The notes below the pieces were generated by a model, which had not been told where the DNA came from, made no database searches, and worked only from the letters and a program-made list of their open reading frames with translations. Below, one piece after another: positions 19,402 to 28,661 of a stretch of DNA of 64,000 bases. Where the stretch lies: positions 1 through 64,000 of the forward strand of contig NZ_SMYZ01000015.1 in the NCBI RefSeq assembly GCF_004919685.1. Direction: 5' to 3'. The stretch's first letter is position 1. Each line of letters starts with the position of its first letter. The DNA is from Mesorhizobium norvegicum. GTDB lineage: Bacteria; Pseudomonadota; Alphaproteobacteria; Rhizobiales; Rhizobiaceae. Made by a program: the position numbers and the translations under genes.

Positions 19402-19899
19402 TTGGACGATCAGCGCGCCGACGTCGCCATCATCATGGGCAGCCAGTCCGACTGGGCGACGATGCGCCATGCCGCCGAAACGCTGGAAGCACTCGGCATC
19501 CCGCACAAGCGGCTGATCATCTCCGCGCATCGCACGCCAGATCGGCTCTATGATTTCGCCAAGGGCGCCAAGGCGGCCGGTTACAAGGTGATCATCGCCG
19601 GCGCCGGCGGTGCAGCGCACCTGCCCGGCATGACGGCGGCGATGACGCCGCTCCCGGTGTTCGGTGTGCCGGTGGAATCGAAAGCTCTTTCCGGGCAGGA
19701 TTCGCTGCTGTCCATCGTCCAGATGCCGGCCGGCATTCCCGTGGGAACGCTGGCCATCGGCAAGGCTGGTGCCGCCAACGCAGCCCTTCTGGCCGCTGCC
19801 GTGCTGGCGCTGAACGATGACAAGCTTGCTGTCCGTCTGGATGCCTGGCGCGCCGCGCAGACCGCCAAGGTCGCGACCGAACCGACGGATACGCCGTGA
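19402..19899 (+). CDS. purE: 5-(carboxyamino)imidazole ribonucleotide mutase
   Basis: A 165-residue class I PurE that converts N5-CAIR to CAIR in purine synthesis. Signature regions are [21 protein letters not shown] with the catalytic histidine, [13 protein letters not shown] and [22 protein letters not shown] 19402 ([13 protein letters not shown]) fits the family start; an in-frame TTG at 19381 is also possible. It overlaps purK by four bases (GTGA), so the two subunits of the pathway step are coupled. Confidence 0.96.
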   Translation: MDDQRADVAIIMGSQSDWATMRHAAETLEALGIPHKRLIISAHRTPDRLYDFAKGAKAAGYKVIIAGAGGAAHLPGMTAAMTPLPVFGVPVESKALSGQDSLLSIVQMPAGIPVGTLAIGKAGAANAALLAAAVLALNDDKLAVRLDAWRAAQTAKVATEPTDTP

Positions 19900-20972
19900 G
19901 CCTGCCCGCCGGATCGACCATCGGCATCATTGGCGGCGGCCAGCTCGGCCGCATGCTGGCTGTTGCTGCCGCCCGCCTCGGCTACCGCACCGTGGTGCTG
20001 GAGCCGCAAGCGGATTGCCCGGCGGCACAGGTCGCCAACCGGCAGATAACAGCCGCCTATGACGACCCGGCAGCCCTTGCCGAACTGGCAGCGTCGAGTT
20101 CCGTCGTTACCTACGAGTTCGAGAACGTGCCGGTCGCGGCCGCCAGCGCGCTGGCCGCCAAGGTTCCGGTCTATCCGCCGGCGCGCGCGCTGGAAGTGGC
20201 GCAAGACCGGGTGAGCGAAAAAACATTCCTCAACGGCATCGGCATTGCCACCGCCGACTTCCACGCCGTCGACAATGATGACCAGCTGACGGCGGCGCTG
20301 AAGGCGTTCGGCGGCAGCGGCATCCTGAAGACGCGCCGCATGGGCTATGACGGCAAGGGCCAGCGCGTCTTCCGCAACATGGAAGCCGGCGGTTTTGCCG
20401 GCACCTGCGAGGCGATGGGCAATGTGCCGCTGATCCTGGAGTCCTTCGTGCCGTTCGAGCGCGAGATATCGGTGATCGCGGCGCGTGGGCTGGACGGCGC
20501 GGTCGTCGCCTACGATCCGGCCGAGAATGTGCATCGCAACGGCATTCTCCACACATCGACCTTGCCGGCCCGCATAAGGTCCGAAACGGCGCAAGCCGCA
20601 CGAACGGCGGCATCGAAGATTCTTGCAGCGCTGGACTATGTCGGCGTCATCGGTGTCGAGTTCTTCGTGCTGCCCGATGGCTCGCTGCTGGCCAATGAGA
20701 TCGCGCCGCGCGTCCACAATTCCGGCCACTGGACGGAAGCCGCCTGCATCGTTTCGCAGTTCGAGCAGCACATCCGCGCTGTCGCCGGCCTGACGCTCGG
20801 CAGCCCGGACCGCCATTCCGACTGCGTGATGGAGAACCTGATCGGCGACGATGTGCTGCGTGTCCCGGAGCTTCTCGCCGAGCCCGATCTGATGCTGCAT
20901 CTCTACGGCAAGGCCGAGGCGCGCCCCGGCCGCAAGATGGGTCATTTCACCCGGATCAGCCGCCGCGCCTGA
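19896..20972 (+). CDS. purK: 5-(carboxyamino)imidazole ribonucleotide synthase
   Basis: A 358-residue ATP-grasp enzyme that makes N5-CAIR from AIR, bicarbonate and ATP, the substrate of PurE encoded just upstream. The N-terminal [12 protein letters not shown], the ATP-grasp segment [14 protein letters not shown], and the C-terminal metal and substrate region [27 protein letters not shown] are all present. GTG start 19896 overlaps the purE stop. Full length. Convergent with the LprI-like gene 15 bases away. Confidence 0.96.
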   Translation: MSLPAGSTIGIIGGGQLGRMLAVAAARLGYRTVVLEPQADCPAAQVANRQITAAYDDPAALAELAASSSVVTYEFENVPVAAASALAAKVPVYPPARALEVAQDRVSEKTFLNGIGIATADFHAVDNDDQLTAALKAFGGSGILKTRRMGYDGKGQRVFRNMEAGGFAGTCEAMGNVPLILESFVPFEREISVIAARGLDGAVVAYDPAENVHRNGILHTSTLPARIRSETAQAARTAASKILAALDYVGVIGVEFFVLPDGSLLANEIAPRVHNSGHWTEAACIVSQFEQHIRAVAGLTLGSPDRHSDCVMENLIGDDVLRVPELLAEPDLMLHLYGKAEARPGRKMGHFTRISRRA

Positions 20973-20987
20973 CCTGGGAAGCGCCCT

Positions 20988-21419
20988 TCACTGTATGTCG
21001 CTCTCGTCCTCGTCGGGACTGGCGCAACTCGCGTCGCCTTCCTCGCAATTGGCTGCCGCAGCGAGCTGCTTGATGCGATCGTTGGTCAATCTGGTCAGGC
21101 ACTGCGAAACCTCCATCGAATGGATGGAACCGCCCTCGCTGGCGGCGGTGGAATGCGCGCACTCGGCATCGCGAAAAGTGATCCAGGCGCGTTGCGCCAC
21201 CTGCAGCAATCTCTTGCCGTCGGCGTCATCCGAGTTGATGAGGTCCTGGTAGGCCTTGTTGAGCCTGGCGTCGGCCGCCTGGTAATCCTCGCCGGCACAG
21301 ATGTTCATCATCTGCTGGCTGTCGTCGCTGCGGTCGCACTCCTGCGCGCGGGCAACCGAAGCTCCCGCCAGCACGAGAAGGCAGGCGGACAGGAAAACTC
21401 GGCGCATATTCATCCCCAA
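20988..21419 (-). CDS. LprI-like secreted protein (DUF1311)
   Basis: A 143-residue exported protein: a signal peptide (MRRVFLSACLLVLAGASVARA) followed by an LprI/DUF1311 domain with four to five cysteines, including CDRSDDSQQMMNICAGEDYQAADARLNKAYQDL and AQRAWITFRDAEC. The founding member inhibits lysozyme, but most homologues are untested. The C-terminal 20 residues are acidic with two extra cysteines. The start may be ATG 21419 or the methionine at 21407 (MRRVFLS). Confidence 0.82.
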   Translation of the reverse strand: MGMNMRRVFLSACLLVLAGASVARAQECDRSDDSQQMMNICAGEDYQAADARLNKAYQDLINSDDADGKRLLQVAQRAWITFRDAECAHSTAASEGGSIHSMEVSQCLTRLTNDRIKQLAAAANCEEGDASCASPDEDESDIQ

Positions 21420-21538
21420 ATCACTTCATGGCGGCCGCATCATCCCAGCCGGTCCGGGGCTGCGCAATGCCGCAAGGCCGACATGGCGGATATTTGATGA
21501 TAGGGATGATTCACATCCGCTATGGAGCACGCTTGCGG

Positions 21539-21567
21539 TTGACACGGACAAGGCTCCTCGTTTATGA
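21539..21567 (+). promoter_or_regulatory. Sigma-70 type promoter for rpmJ
   Basis: TTGACA at 21539-21544 and TTATGA at 21562-21567 with 17-base spacing, 82 bases before the rpmJ ATG. This is one of the best-matching housekeeping promoters in the window. Confidence 0.65.
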
Positions 21568-21582
21568 GCCACCCACAGTTCA

Positions 21583-21606
21583 AAGGCGCGTCTTCTGGCG
21601 CGCCTT
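21583..21606 (+). promoter_or_regulatory. Leader hairpin before rpmJ
   Basis: Perfect 8-base arms AAGGCGCG and CGCGCCTT around an 8-base loop in the rpmJ 5' leader, between the promoter and the ATG. It could stabilise or attenuate the short transcript. No poly-T follows. Confidence 0.45.
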
Positions 21607-21648
21607 AAGATTTCGACCCGGACCGGGTCCACACCGACAGGCAAGACC

Positions 21649-21774
21649 ATGAAGATCAAGAATTCGCTCAAGGCGCTGAAGGCGCGTCACCGCGACAACC
21701 AGCTGGTTCGCCGCAAGGGCCGCGTCTACATCATCAACAAGACCGCCCCGCGCTACAAGGCACGCCAGGGCTGA
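21649..21774 (+). CDS. rpmJ: 50S ribosomal protein L36
   Basis: Encodes 41 residues, [20 protein letters not shown] then [21 protein letters not shown]. This is the cysteine-free L36 form (YkgO/C-minus type) that lacks the zinc ribbon and is standard in alphaproteobacteria. Monocistronic, with its own promoter and terminator. Confidence 0.95.
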   Translation: MKIKNSLKALKARHRDNQLVRRKGRVYIINKTAPRYKARQG

Positions 21775-21820
21775 GGTTTTCGGCCGGAGTCGCGTTGCCT
21801 CCGCCCAATTGATGCTTGTT

Positions 21821-21839
21821 GCCGGCCTGCCGGCCTTTT
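21821..21839 (+). terminator. Terminator after rpmJ
   Basis: Stem GCCGG/CCGGC with a CCTG loop, followed by CTTTT. It is located 47 bases past the rpmJ stop. Confidence 0.55.
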
Positions 21840-21888
21840 CACGCCAAATTCAGTTTGACGTTCCGCCGCCCGGGACTAGAGTCCGGCG

Positions 21889-22494
21889 ATGCGGATTCTT
21901 TTTGCATTTTTGACATCTGTGCTTGTTTCCGGCGCCATTTGTGGCCCGGCATGGGGGGATAATGCTGTCGCGCCGCCGGCCACCCAGGACGCGCCGCCGG
22001 TGGTAACGACAAAACAGGGCCGTCTCGACCAGTTGTTCAGCGACCTGAAACGCGAGCGCAACGAAAAGGCGGCCGAGCGCATTGCCGGCAACATCTGGAA
22101 TGAGTGGTCGCAATCCGGTAGCGCCTCGATCGACCTGATGATGCAATGGTCGCAAAAGGCCGTCGAAGGACAGAAGTTCGACGTCGCGCTCGATTTCCTC
22201 GACCAGGTGGTGACCTTGCAGCCGACCTATGCCGAAGGCTGGAACCGACGTGCCACGGTGCATTTCATGATGAAGAACTACGGTAAGTCGATGTCCGACA
22301 TCGACCATACGCTGCAGCTCGAGCCACGCCATTTCGGTGCGCTGTCCGGCCTGGCGCAGATCATGGCGCTGACCGGCCACAAGCAATCGGCACTCGAAGC
22401 CTGGCAGAAGGTGCTGGCCATCTATCCGATGATGCGCAGCGCCCAGGACCAGGTCGGCACGATTTCGGAAGAGCTCGCCGGCGAAGGCATTTGA
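21889..22494 (+). CDS. Exported tetratricopeptide-repeat protein
   Basis: A 201-residue protein with a signal peptide (MRILFAFLTSVLVSGAICG) and a helical body. Two to three TPR units are visible between residues 75 and 180, e.g. KFDVALDFLDQVVTLQPTYAEGWNRRATVHF and YGKSMSDIDHTLQLEPRHFGALSGLAQI. TPR domains mediate protein contacts; partner and function are unknown. The alpha/beta hydrolase gene follows on the same strand after a 122-base gap holding a palindromic repeat. Confidence 0.85.
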   Translation: MRILFAFLTSVLVSGAICGPAWGDNAVAPPATQDAPPVVTTKQGRLDQLFSDLKRERNEKAAERIAGNIWNEWSQSGSASIDLMMQWSQKAVEGQKFDVALDFLDQVVTLQPTYAEGWNRRATVHFMMKNYGKSMSDIDHTLQLEPRHFGALSGLAQIMALTGHKQSALEAWQKVLAIYPMMRSAQDQVGTISEELAGEGI

Positions 22495-22513
22495 TGCCCC
22501 AAGGGAGTAAGGG

Positions 22514-22582
22514 AATAGGGCAGTAAGGCAGTAGGTGTAGATACTGCGGAACACATGCCCTACTGCCCTACTGCCTACCCCA
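22514..22582. repeat. AGTA-rich inverted repeat (family B)
   Basis: Left arm contains AGGGCAGTAAGGCAGTAGG and the right arm its approximate complement GCCCTACTGCCCTACTGCC. The arms are built from tandem 7-8-base units. It resembles the element at 46202-46296 in design, and lies between two same-strand genes. Confidence 0.6.
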
Positions 22583-22616
22583 CAACTTATCCCCCTCCAC
22601 CCCCGTATCTCTCCCA

Positions 22617-23684
22617 ATGAACCTGATCTACGCCGTCCTCGCCTTCCTGATGGCGCTTGTGTTCAGCCTTGTCGGCGTCACCCGCGTCGGCTCATGGCTG
22701 ATCGAGCGCCGCAATCCGCCGATCGGCGAATTCGCTGACATCAACGGCGCCCGCATCCACTATGTCCATGTTCCGGCACCCGCCAATGCCGAGTTGCCGC
22801 CGATCGTCTTCATCCACGGCGCCAGTGCCAATCTCAGGGACCAGATGCTGCCGCTGCGCCCGCTGCTGCAAGGGCGCGCCGAAATGCTGTTCTTCGATCG
22901 GCCAGGCCACGGCTGGTCGGGGCGTGGACCCGGCAACAACGAGGATCCGTCGGCGCAGGCCAACACCATTGCCGCGCTGATGGACCGTCTCGGCATGAAA
23001 AAGGCTGTCATCGTCGGCCATTCCTTCGGCGGTGCGGTGACATCGGCCTTCGGTCGCGAGCATCCCGACAAGACACTCGGGCTGGTCTTTGTCTCGCCCG
23101 CCACCCACCCCTGGCCGGGCGGCGCAACGTCCTGGTACTACAATCTGACCACCATGCCGGTGGTCGGCTGGTTGTTTTCCGAAACGCTGACCTACCCGGC
23201 AGGAACGCTGCAGATGGCAGACGCCACCACCTGCGTCTTTGCGCCAAACAAGGCGCCGGACAACTATGTCGGCGAGGCTTCGATTGCGCTGGTGCTCAGG
23301 CCCAAAGCCTTTCGCGCCAACGCCACCGATGTCGCGGGGCTTTACCGCTATGCGCTCGACGCCTCGCCGCACTACCGCGAGATCAAGGCGCCGACAATTG
23401 TCATCTCCGGTGACCGTGACAAGGTGGTCTATGCCACGATCCATTCGGTCGGCCTGGTGCGCGATATCCCCGGTGCCGAACTGGTCTGGGTGCACAATCT
23501 TGGCCACAAGCCGGACTGGATTGCGTCCGATCTCGTTGTCGGCGCGATCGGAAAGGCTGCCGGCAAGGACATCGACCTGCAGGCGATGGCGAAGACGGTG
23601 GAAGCACGGATTGCCAACGACGCGTTCGGTGCCGGCAAATGCGCCGACCTCAAGGTGCCGGCCGCCGAACTGGCGCCGACCTAG
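22617..23684 (+). CDS. Alpha/beta hydrolase
   Basis: A 355-residue alpha/beta hydrolase with an N-terminal membrane segment (residues 1-22), so probably anchored. Oxyanion region VFIHGASANLRDQ, nucleophile elbow GHSFGG, an acid in ISGDRDKVV and a final histidine in NLGHKPDW complete a plausible catalytic triad. Substrate unknown; the fold covers esterases, epoxide hydrolases and haloperoxidase-like enzymes. The stop codon overlaps the first base of a repeat. Confidence 0.85.
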   Translation: MNLIYAVLAFLMALVFSLVGVTRVGSWLIERRNPPIGEFADINGARIHYVHVPAPANAELPPIVFIHGASANLRDQMLPLRPLLQGRAEMLFFDRPGHGWSGRGPGNNEDPSAQANTIAALMDRLGMKKAVIVGHSFGGAVTSAFGREHPDKTLGLVFVSPATHPWPGGATSWYYNLTTMPVVGWLFSETLTYPAGTLQMADATTCVFAPNKAPDNYVGEASIALVLRPKAFRANATDVAGLYRYALDASPHYREIKAPTIVISGDRDKVVYATIHSVGLVRDIPGAELVWVHNLGHKPDWIASDLVVGAIGKAAGKDIDLQAMAKTVEARIANDAFGAGKCADLKVPAAELAPT

Positions 23685-23756
23685 AGCAATTCCAGGAAAA
23701 GTGGGAACCGGTTTTCCCGGGAAAAGCGCATAGCGCTTTCCCTTGGGAATTGCGTC
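23684..23756. repeat. GAGCAATTCC palindromic repeat (family C)
   Basis: Begins at the last base of the hydrolase stop codon. Outer arms GAGCAATTCC and GGAATTGCGTC, with inner palindromes GGTTTTCCCGGGAAAAGC and AAGCGCATAGCGCTTT. The design matches a dispersed repeat type known from rhizobial chromosomes. Confidence 0.65.
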
Positions 23757-23770
23757 AAAACAAGGAGTTA

Positions 23771-23807
23771 GAGCAGTTCGCCGTTTCCGTGAAACGGTGA
23801 ACTGCTC
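23771..23807. repeat. GAGCAGTTC palindrome (family D), possible pyk terminator
   Basis: Outer arms GAGCAGTTC/GAACTGCTC and inner arms CCGTTTC/GAAACGG around a CGT loop. It ends 8 bases from the pyk stop on the minus strand, so it may act as a terminator hairpin even though no strong T-run follows. Confidence 0.65.
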
Positions 23808-23814
23808 CAGAGGG

Positions 23815-25251
23815 TTAGTGGCTGGCTTGCGTGTCCGACCCGATATAGGCGATGCGCAGCATGTTGGTCGAACCCGGCGTCCTCAGCGGCACGCCGGCGG
23901 TGATGATGACGCGGTCGCCCGGCTTGCCGAAGCCTTCGTCGAAGGCGATGCGGCAGGCGCGGTCGACCATGTCGTCAAGATCGATTGCATCGGGTGAGAC
24001 GACACAATGCGTGCCCCACAGCAGCGATAGCCGTCGCGCCGTGTTGACGATCGGCGACAGCGCGATGATCGGCACCTGCGGCCGCTCACGCGCGGCGCGC
24101 AGGCCGGTGGTGCCGGACGCCGTGTAGGTGATGATCGCCGACAGCTTCAGCGTTTCGGCGATCTCGCGCGCAGCCAGCGAAATGGCGTCGGCGCCGGTCG
24201 CTTCCGGCTCGGAGCGCTGGGCATTGATGATGCCGGCATAGGTCGGATCGGTTTCGACCTTGGTGGCGATACGGTTCATCATCGCCACCGCTTCGACCGG
24301 ATAGGCGCCGGCCGCCGATTCCGCCGACAGCATGATGGCATCGGCGCCTTCGAAGACGGCGATCGAAACATCGGACACCTCGGCGCGGGTCGGCACCGGT
24401 GCCGTGATCATCGATTCCAGCATCTGCGTCGCGACCACCACCGGCTTGCCGGCGCGGCGCGCCGCACGCGTGATCTGCTTCTGGATGCCGGGCACCGCCT
24501 CGAGCGGCATCTCGACACCGAGATCGCCGCGGGCGACCATCAGCGCGTCGGACAGTTCGATGATCTCGGCCAGCCGGGCAACGGCCTGCGGCTTTTCGAT
24601 CTTGGCCATGATCAGCGCCCGGCCGCGCGCGATCTTGCGCGCTTCCGCCAGATCCTCCGGCCGCTGCACGAAGGACAGCGCGACCCAGTCGACGCCTGTC
24701 GCCAGCACGGCATCGAGGTCCTTGCGGTCCTTCTCGGTCAGCGCGCCGACCGGCAGGTCGGTGTCGGGCAGGCTGACGCCTTTCTTGTCGGAAATCGTGG
24801 TGCCGGCGACGACGGTGCAGACGATCGACTTGCCGTCGCTCTTCACCGCCTTCAGCTCGAGCTTGCCGTCGTCGATCAGCAGGCGGTGACCGGCTTCGAC
24901 CGAGCTCAGGATTTCCGGATGCGGCAGATAGACCCTGGTCGAGGTGCCGGGCTCGGGATTGTCGTCGAGCGTGAAGGTCTGGCCTTGCGTCAGCACTTCC
25001 TTGCCATTGGCGAACTTGCCGACGCGCAGTTTTGGTCCTTGCAGATCGGCCAGGATGCCGATCGGCCGGCCGACCGCTTCCTCGACGGTGCGGATGCGCC
25101 CGACCAGCGTGCGCATCAGCTCGTGATCGGTATGGCTCATATTGATGCGGAACACATCGGCGCCCGCTTCGAACAGTTTCTTCAGCATCTCCTCCGACGA
25201 GGAGGCCGGACCGATGGTGGCTAGGATCTTGACCTTGCGGCTGCGTCTCAT
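23815..25251 (-). CDS. pyk: Pyruvate kinase
   Basis: A 478-residue glycolytic enzyme that converts PEP and ADP to pyruvate and ATP. Hallmarks: KILATIGPASSS at the N-terminus, ADVFRINMSHTD, the catalytic lysine region IMAKIEKPQAV, MVARGDLGVEMP for Mg and PEP binding, and the allosteric C-terminal domain ending ITAGVPLRTPGSTNMLRI. Full length. Its start overlaps the stop of the upstream DUF1036 gene by four bases, indicating an operon. Confidence 0.97.
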   Translation of the reverse strand: MRRSRKVKILATIGPASSSEEMLKKLFEAGADVFRINMSHTDHELMRTLVGRIRTVEEAVGRPIGILADLQGPKLRVGKFANGKEVLTQGQTFTLDDNPEPGTSTRVYLPHPEILSSVEAGHRLLIDDGKLELKAVKSDGKSIVCTVVAGTTISDKKGVSLPDTDLPVGALTEKDRKDLDAVLATGVDWVALSFVQRPEDLAEARKIARGRALIMAKIEKPQAVARLAEIIELSDALMVARGDLGVEMPLEAVPGIQKQITRAARRAGKPVVVATQMLESMITAPVPTRAEVSDVSIAVFEGADAIMLSAESAAGAYPVEAVAMMNRIATKVETDPTYAGIINAQRSEPEATGADAISLAAREIAETLKLSAIITYTASGTTGLRAARERPQVPIIALSPIVNTARRLSLLWGTHCVVSPDAIDLDDMVDRACRIAFDEGFGKPGDRVIITAGVPLRTPGSTNMLRIAYIGSDTQASH

Positions 25252-25766
25252 TGACTGTTTGTTCCCGGGGCGGCTGGAGCGCCTCCCGTTGTGGACTCAT
25301 CGGTCAGCTGGACCATCCAGCTTGCCTGTTCGCCCGTGTCATATTCCTGGAAGCCGGCGCGCTGGAAGCCCCGGGCGACGCAGTCGGTTACGCCGGCGAT
25401 CTTGAACTCTTTTTCAGCCACGCACATGTTGATCGGGCCGTCCCAGCGTCCACCGCGCTCGGCGTCTTCTGCATAAAGATAGTAAAACCTTGATGACAGC
25501 GGCCCTTCGATCAGCGTCTTGCAGCTCGATCCCTCGATGTGCCACCAGCCCTCGGTGATCCAGCCAGCCTTGGCGCGATAGCCGATACCGACGCCGACCA
25601 GGTTCTGCGTGGCGTTGCAGACGCGGAAATCGGCACGCGCCGGCGAGGCCATGACCAGCGCCGACAGGCCCACGGCAAGGCTCAGGAGCGGCATGGCAAA
25701 GGCAGAGCGCATGCGCTGCCTGCCGGCGGAACTCATCCGAAAACCCCTCAAGAACCACATCAGCAT
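25248..25766 (-). CDS. DUF1036 exported protein
   Basis: About 172 residues with a signal peptide (FAMPLLSLAVGLSALVMASPARA) and a DUF1036 domain: FRVCNATQNLVGVGIGYRAKAGWITEGWWHIEGSSCKTLIEG ... YYLYAEDAERGG ... DCVARGFQRAGFQEYDTGEQASW. Function unknown; conserved next to pyk in related genomes as far as I recall. ATG 25766 has an upstream purine-rich site; codons at 25802 and inside the frame near the signal peptide are alternatives. The C-terminal 15 residues are low complexity. Confidence 0.85.
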   Translation of the reverse strand: MLMWFLRGFRMSSAGRQRMRSAFAMPLLSLAVGLSALVMASPARADFRVCNATQNLVGVGIGYRAKAGWITEGWWHIEGSSCKTLIEGPLSSRFYYLYAEDAERGGRWDGPINMCVAEKEFKIAGVTDCVARGFQRAGFQEYDTGEQASWMVQLTDESTTGGAPAAPGTNSQ

Positions 25767-25981
25767 CTCTCTGCGCCCCTTTTCGGAAAAGTCCGGGCGC
25801 ATGTCAACGCACCGTTTTGTTCAATTCCAATCGATTTAGAAAGGCTCCGGCGCACAATTCGCCGACTCCTGCCAGATTTCCCGGGAAACCTTGGCCAAAC
25901 AACGGCATTGCGCAAGCGTCGTCTTCGTGGAATGACGATAGCACCCTCCCCGGAAGCCAGCGAACAGACCATTTCCCGCCA

Positions 25982-26779
25982 ATGACCCGATCCACAGTTT
26001 TCGCGCCTTTCGACATTGTCGAAGGCGACCGCAAGCGAGGCATCGTGCTGTTGGGCGATCATGCCCGCCGCGACTTGCCCGACGACTATGGCAGCCTCGG
26101 CCTGCCCTCGGCGGAGTTCGACCGCCACATCGCCTATGACATCGGCGTCGAGACGGTGACGCGCGAACTGGCCGCCCTGCTTGGCGTGCCGGCGGTGCTC
26201 GCCAATTTTTCGCGGCTACTGATCGATCCCAATCGTGGCGAGGACGATCCGACGCTTATTCGCCAGCTCTATGACGGCACTGTCGTGCCCGGGAATTACC
26301 CCATCGCTCCCGAGGAGCGCGAAAGGCGGCTCGACCGCTACTACCGGCCCTATCACGACGCCGTCGGCGCCATGATCGCCTCGGTCGCGCAGGCCTCCGC
26401 CCAGGCGCCCTTCATCTTCTCGGTGCATTCCTTCACCCCTGCCATGCAAGGAATCCAGCGTCCCTGGCATGTTGGCATCCTTTGGGATCGGGACGACCGG
26501 GTGGCGCGGCCGCTGATCGACATGCTGGCCGCCGACAAGAACCTCGTTGTCGGCGACAATGAACCGTATGACGGCGCGCTGCGTGGCGACACCATGTACA
26601 GGCACGCCATCGTCAACGGCTTCGCCCATACGCTGATCGAGATCCGCCAGGATCTGATCGCTGACCAGAAGGGCGCACTCGCCTGGGCCGAACGGTTGGC
26701 GCCGATCGTTGACGCCATCGATCGCCGTCCCGATATACATGTGGTCAAGCAATTCGGCTCCCGCACCGGGCCGCTATGA
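25982..26779 (+). CDS. N-formylglutamate amidohydrolase family protein
   Basis: A 265-residue hydrolase of the FGase family, whose known members release formate from N-formyl-L-glutamate in histidine degradation. Visible family blocks are LGDHARRDLPDDYGSLGLP, a RHIAYDIG motif, SRLLIDPNRGEDDPT and FSVHSFTPAMQG with likely metal-binding His. There are no hut genes beside it, so the natural substrate may differ. ATG 25982 is used; upstream codons are unsupported. It overlaps the DUF1244 gene by four bases. Confidence 0.87.
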   Translation: MTRSTVFAPFDIVEGDRKRGIVLLGDHARRDLPDDYGSLGLPSAEFDRHIAYDIGVETVTRELAALLGVPAVLANFSRLLIDPNRGEDDPTLIRQLYDGTVVPGNYPIAPEERERRLDRYYRPYHDAVGAMIASVAQASAQAPFIFSVHSFTPAMQGIQRPWHVGILWDRDDRVARPLIDMLAADKNLVVGDNEPYDGALRGDTMYRHAIVNGFAHTLIEIRQDLIADQKGALAWAERLAPIVDAIDRRPDIHVVKQFGSRTGPL

Positions 26780-27102
26780 CGGAGGCTGTGACCATGACCG
26801 AACTCAGTGACGAGCAGCAACGCGATTTCGAGGCCGCTGCCTTTCGGCGGCTGGTCGAGCATCTGCGCGAGCGCAACGACGTGCAGAACATCGACCTGAT
26901 GAACCTCGCCGGCTTCTGCCGCAACTGCCTGTCGAACTGGTATCGCGAGGCGGCGAATGCCGACGGCATCGACCTCACCAAGGACCAGTCGCGCGAGATC
27001 GTCTACGGCATGCCTTACGCACAATGGCAGGCGCTCAACCAGACCGAGGCCTCCGACGCCAAGAAGGCCGAATTCGAGGCAAGGCGCCCCAAGGACCATT
27101 AG
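26776..27102 (+). CDS. DUF1244 family protein
   Basis: A 108-residue protein with the DUF1244 core FRRLVEHLRERNDVQNIDLMNLAGFCRNCLSNWYREAA and DQSREIVYGMPYAQWQ. The FCRNCL cysteine pair might bind metal. Function unknown. ATG 26776 overlaps the amidohydrolase stop (ATGA), indicating coupled translation; MTELSDEQQ at 26794 is an alternative start. Confidence 0.88.
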   Translation: MTEAVTMTELSDEQQRDFEAAAFRRLVEHLRERNDVQNIDLMNLAGFCRNCLSNWYREAANADGIDLTKDQSREIVYGMPYAQWQALNQTEASDAKKAEFEARRPKDH

Positions 27103-27485
27103 TCGACCGGGGGAGTTGCCGGCCAATACCACGCGCCTTCGTCATCCCAGGGCGAAGCAGGAGCGCAGCTCCGTCGCGGAGACCCTGGGATCCATGCCGC
27201 GACCTCAGCCGAGGAATGCAACGGAGCAAGATTCTGCACCGCAGCGGCACTTTGGAGTCGCGGCATGGATCCTGGGGTCTGCGCCGCGTCGCTGCGCTCC
27301 TTGCTCCGCCCCAGGATGACGACAGTGAAGAGGCTTATGCTAATCTCCAAAGTGGGGAGGCGTCGCGAACGAGACGCATCCTACCCACCTGTTTGGTCCA
27401 AGCATTTCCCCCAGACCAGCACTTGACTGAAAATTGAATCGATCTAATTTGCCGCGCGAGGCCAATTTTGACCGGATTCTTATCA
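27103..27485. other. Intergenic region with a long palindromic repeat
   Basis: A 383-base gap between the DUF1244 gene and the MFS transporter. The first half is filled by the repeat at 27140-27321; the rest contains the transporter promoter region, where no strong hexamers were recognised. Confidence 0.5.
27140..27321. repeat. CGTCATCC palindromic repeat (family E)
   Basis: About 182 bases with ends CGTCATCC and GGATGACG. Internal complementary blocks include CCTGGGATCCATGCCGCGAC on the left and GTCGCGGCATGGATCCTGGG on the right, plus GGAGC-rich outer arms. A long hairpin-forming element of a type dispersed in Rhizobiales genomes. Confidence 0.7.
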
Positions 27486-28661
27486 ATGCGCGCCCAAGAC
27501 GTCATGCAGACTGCCATTCGCGGACGATGGGCTCTCGCGGCCATTTTCCTCGCCAACGGCTTCCTGACCGGCAGCTGGGCGCCGCAGATACCGGTGTTCC
27601 TGACCCGGCTGGAGATCTCGAAGTTCACGCTCGGCCTGCTGATTCTGCTGTTCGGCGTCGGTGCCGTCATCGCCATGACCTGGTGTGGTCATCTGATCTC
27701 GAAACATGGTTCGCGCACCGTACTGCGCTGGTTCGCCCTGTGCGGCAGCCTCGGTCTGCTGGTCGTGGCGCTGGCGCCCAACGTGCCGCTGGCGGCCGTC
27801 GCCATGGTCATCTTCGGCGGCTCGATCGGCGGCATGGACGTCGCCATGAATGCCAATGCGGTGGTGGTCGAACGACGGCTCTCCCGGGCCATCATGTCGT
27901 CCTCGCACGGTTTCTGGAGCCTTGGCGGTTTCGCCGGTGGCGGCCTCGGCGGCTTTGCCATCCAGCACTACGGCCACCTCGCCCACGCGGCGGTGGTGAC
28001 AGCCCTTGCCTTCACGGTGATCGCGGTGGCGGTCCGTCATCTGATTGCCGAAGACAGGCCGCAGGCGGCCGAGCATCACAAGTTCGCATTGCCGGCCAAC
28101 CCACTGGTGTACCTCGTCGGCTTGATGGCGCTGCTGGCGATGATCTCCGAGGGCGCGGTGCTCGACTGGGCAGCGCTGTATCTGCGGCAGGAACTCGGCG
28201 CCGACCTCGCCATCGCGGGCCTCGCCTATGCCGGGTTTTCGGGCGTCATGGCGATCACGCGATTCTTCGGCGACGGCGTGCGCAATCGCTTCGGCGCGGT
28301 GATGACGCTGCGCGTGTCGGCCCTCGTCGCCGCCGTCGGTATGCTGGTGGCTGGCCTGGCGCCCTCGCCTTGGCTCGCCATTGCGGCCTTTGCCTTTTGT
28401 GGCTTTGGCATCGCCAACATGGTGCCGATCATCTTTTCGGCCGGCGGCAACCAGGAAGGCATGTCGTCGGGCACCGGCATGAGCGTGGTCACCACCATTG
28501 GCTATTGCGGCATACTGGTGGCTCCATCGGCGATCGGCTTCGTCGCCGAGCATTCCAGCTTCGGTCCGATCTTCGTCGCCTTGTCGGGATTGCTGATCAT
28601 CGTGTTGCTGATGGCCGGGCTCGCTCACCGCGCCGAATTCGCGCCAGCACCCGCCGAATAG
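27486..28661 (+). CDS. Major facilitator superfamily transporter
   Basis: A 391-residue membrane transporter with about 12 predicted helices. The first reads WALAAIFLANGFLTGSWAPQIP. The A-motif-like loop after helix 2 is GHLISKHGSRTVLRW. GGSIGGMDVAMNANAVVVERR and the SSSHGFWSLGGFAGG region resemble the YbjJ-like/fucose-permease-type subgroup. Substrate unknown. The start at 27486 (MRAQDVMQ) or 27504 is uncertain. Its 3' end overlaps the convergent LysR gene by 37 bases. Confidence 0.85.
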   Translation: MRAQDVMQTAIRGRWALAAIFLANGFLTGSWAPQIPVFLTRLEISKFTLGLLILLFGVGAVIAMTWCGHLISKHGSRTVLRWFALCGSLGLLVVALAPNVPLAAVAMVIFGGSIGGMDVAMNANAVVVERRLSRAIMSSSHGFWSLGGFAGGGLGGFAIQHYGHLAHAAVVTALAFTVIAVAVRHLIAEDRPQAAEHHKFALPANPLVYLVGLMALLAMISEGAVLDWAALYLRQELGADLAIAGLAYAGFSGVMAITRFFGDGVRNRFGAVMTLRVSALVAAVGMLVAGLAPSPWLAIAAFAFCGFGIANMVPIIFSAGGNQEGMSSGTGMSVVTTIGYCGILVAPSAIGFVAEHSSFGPIFVALSGLLIIVLLMAGLAHRAEFAPAPAE

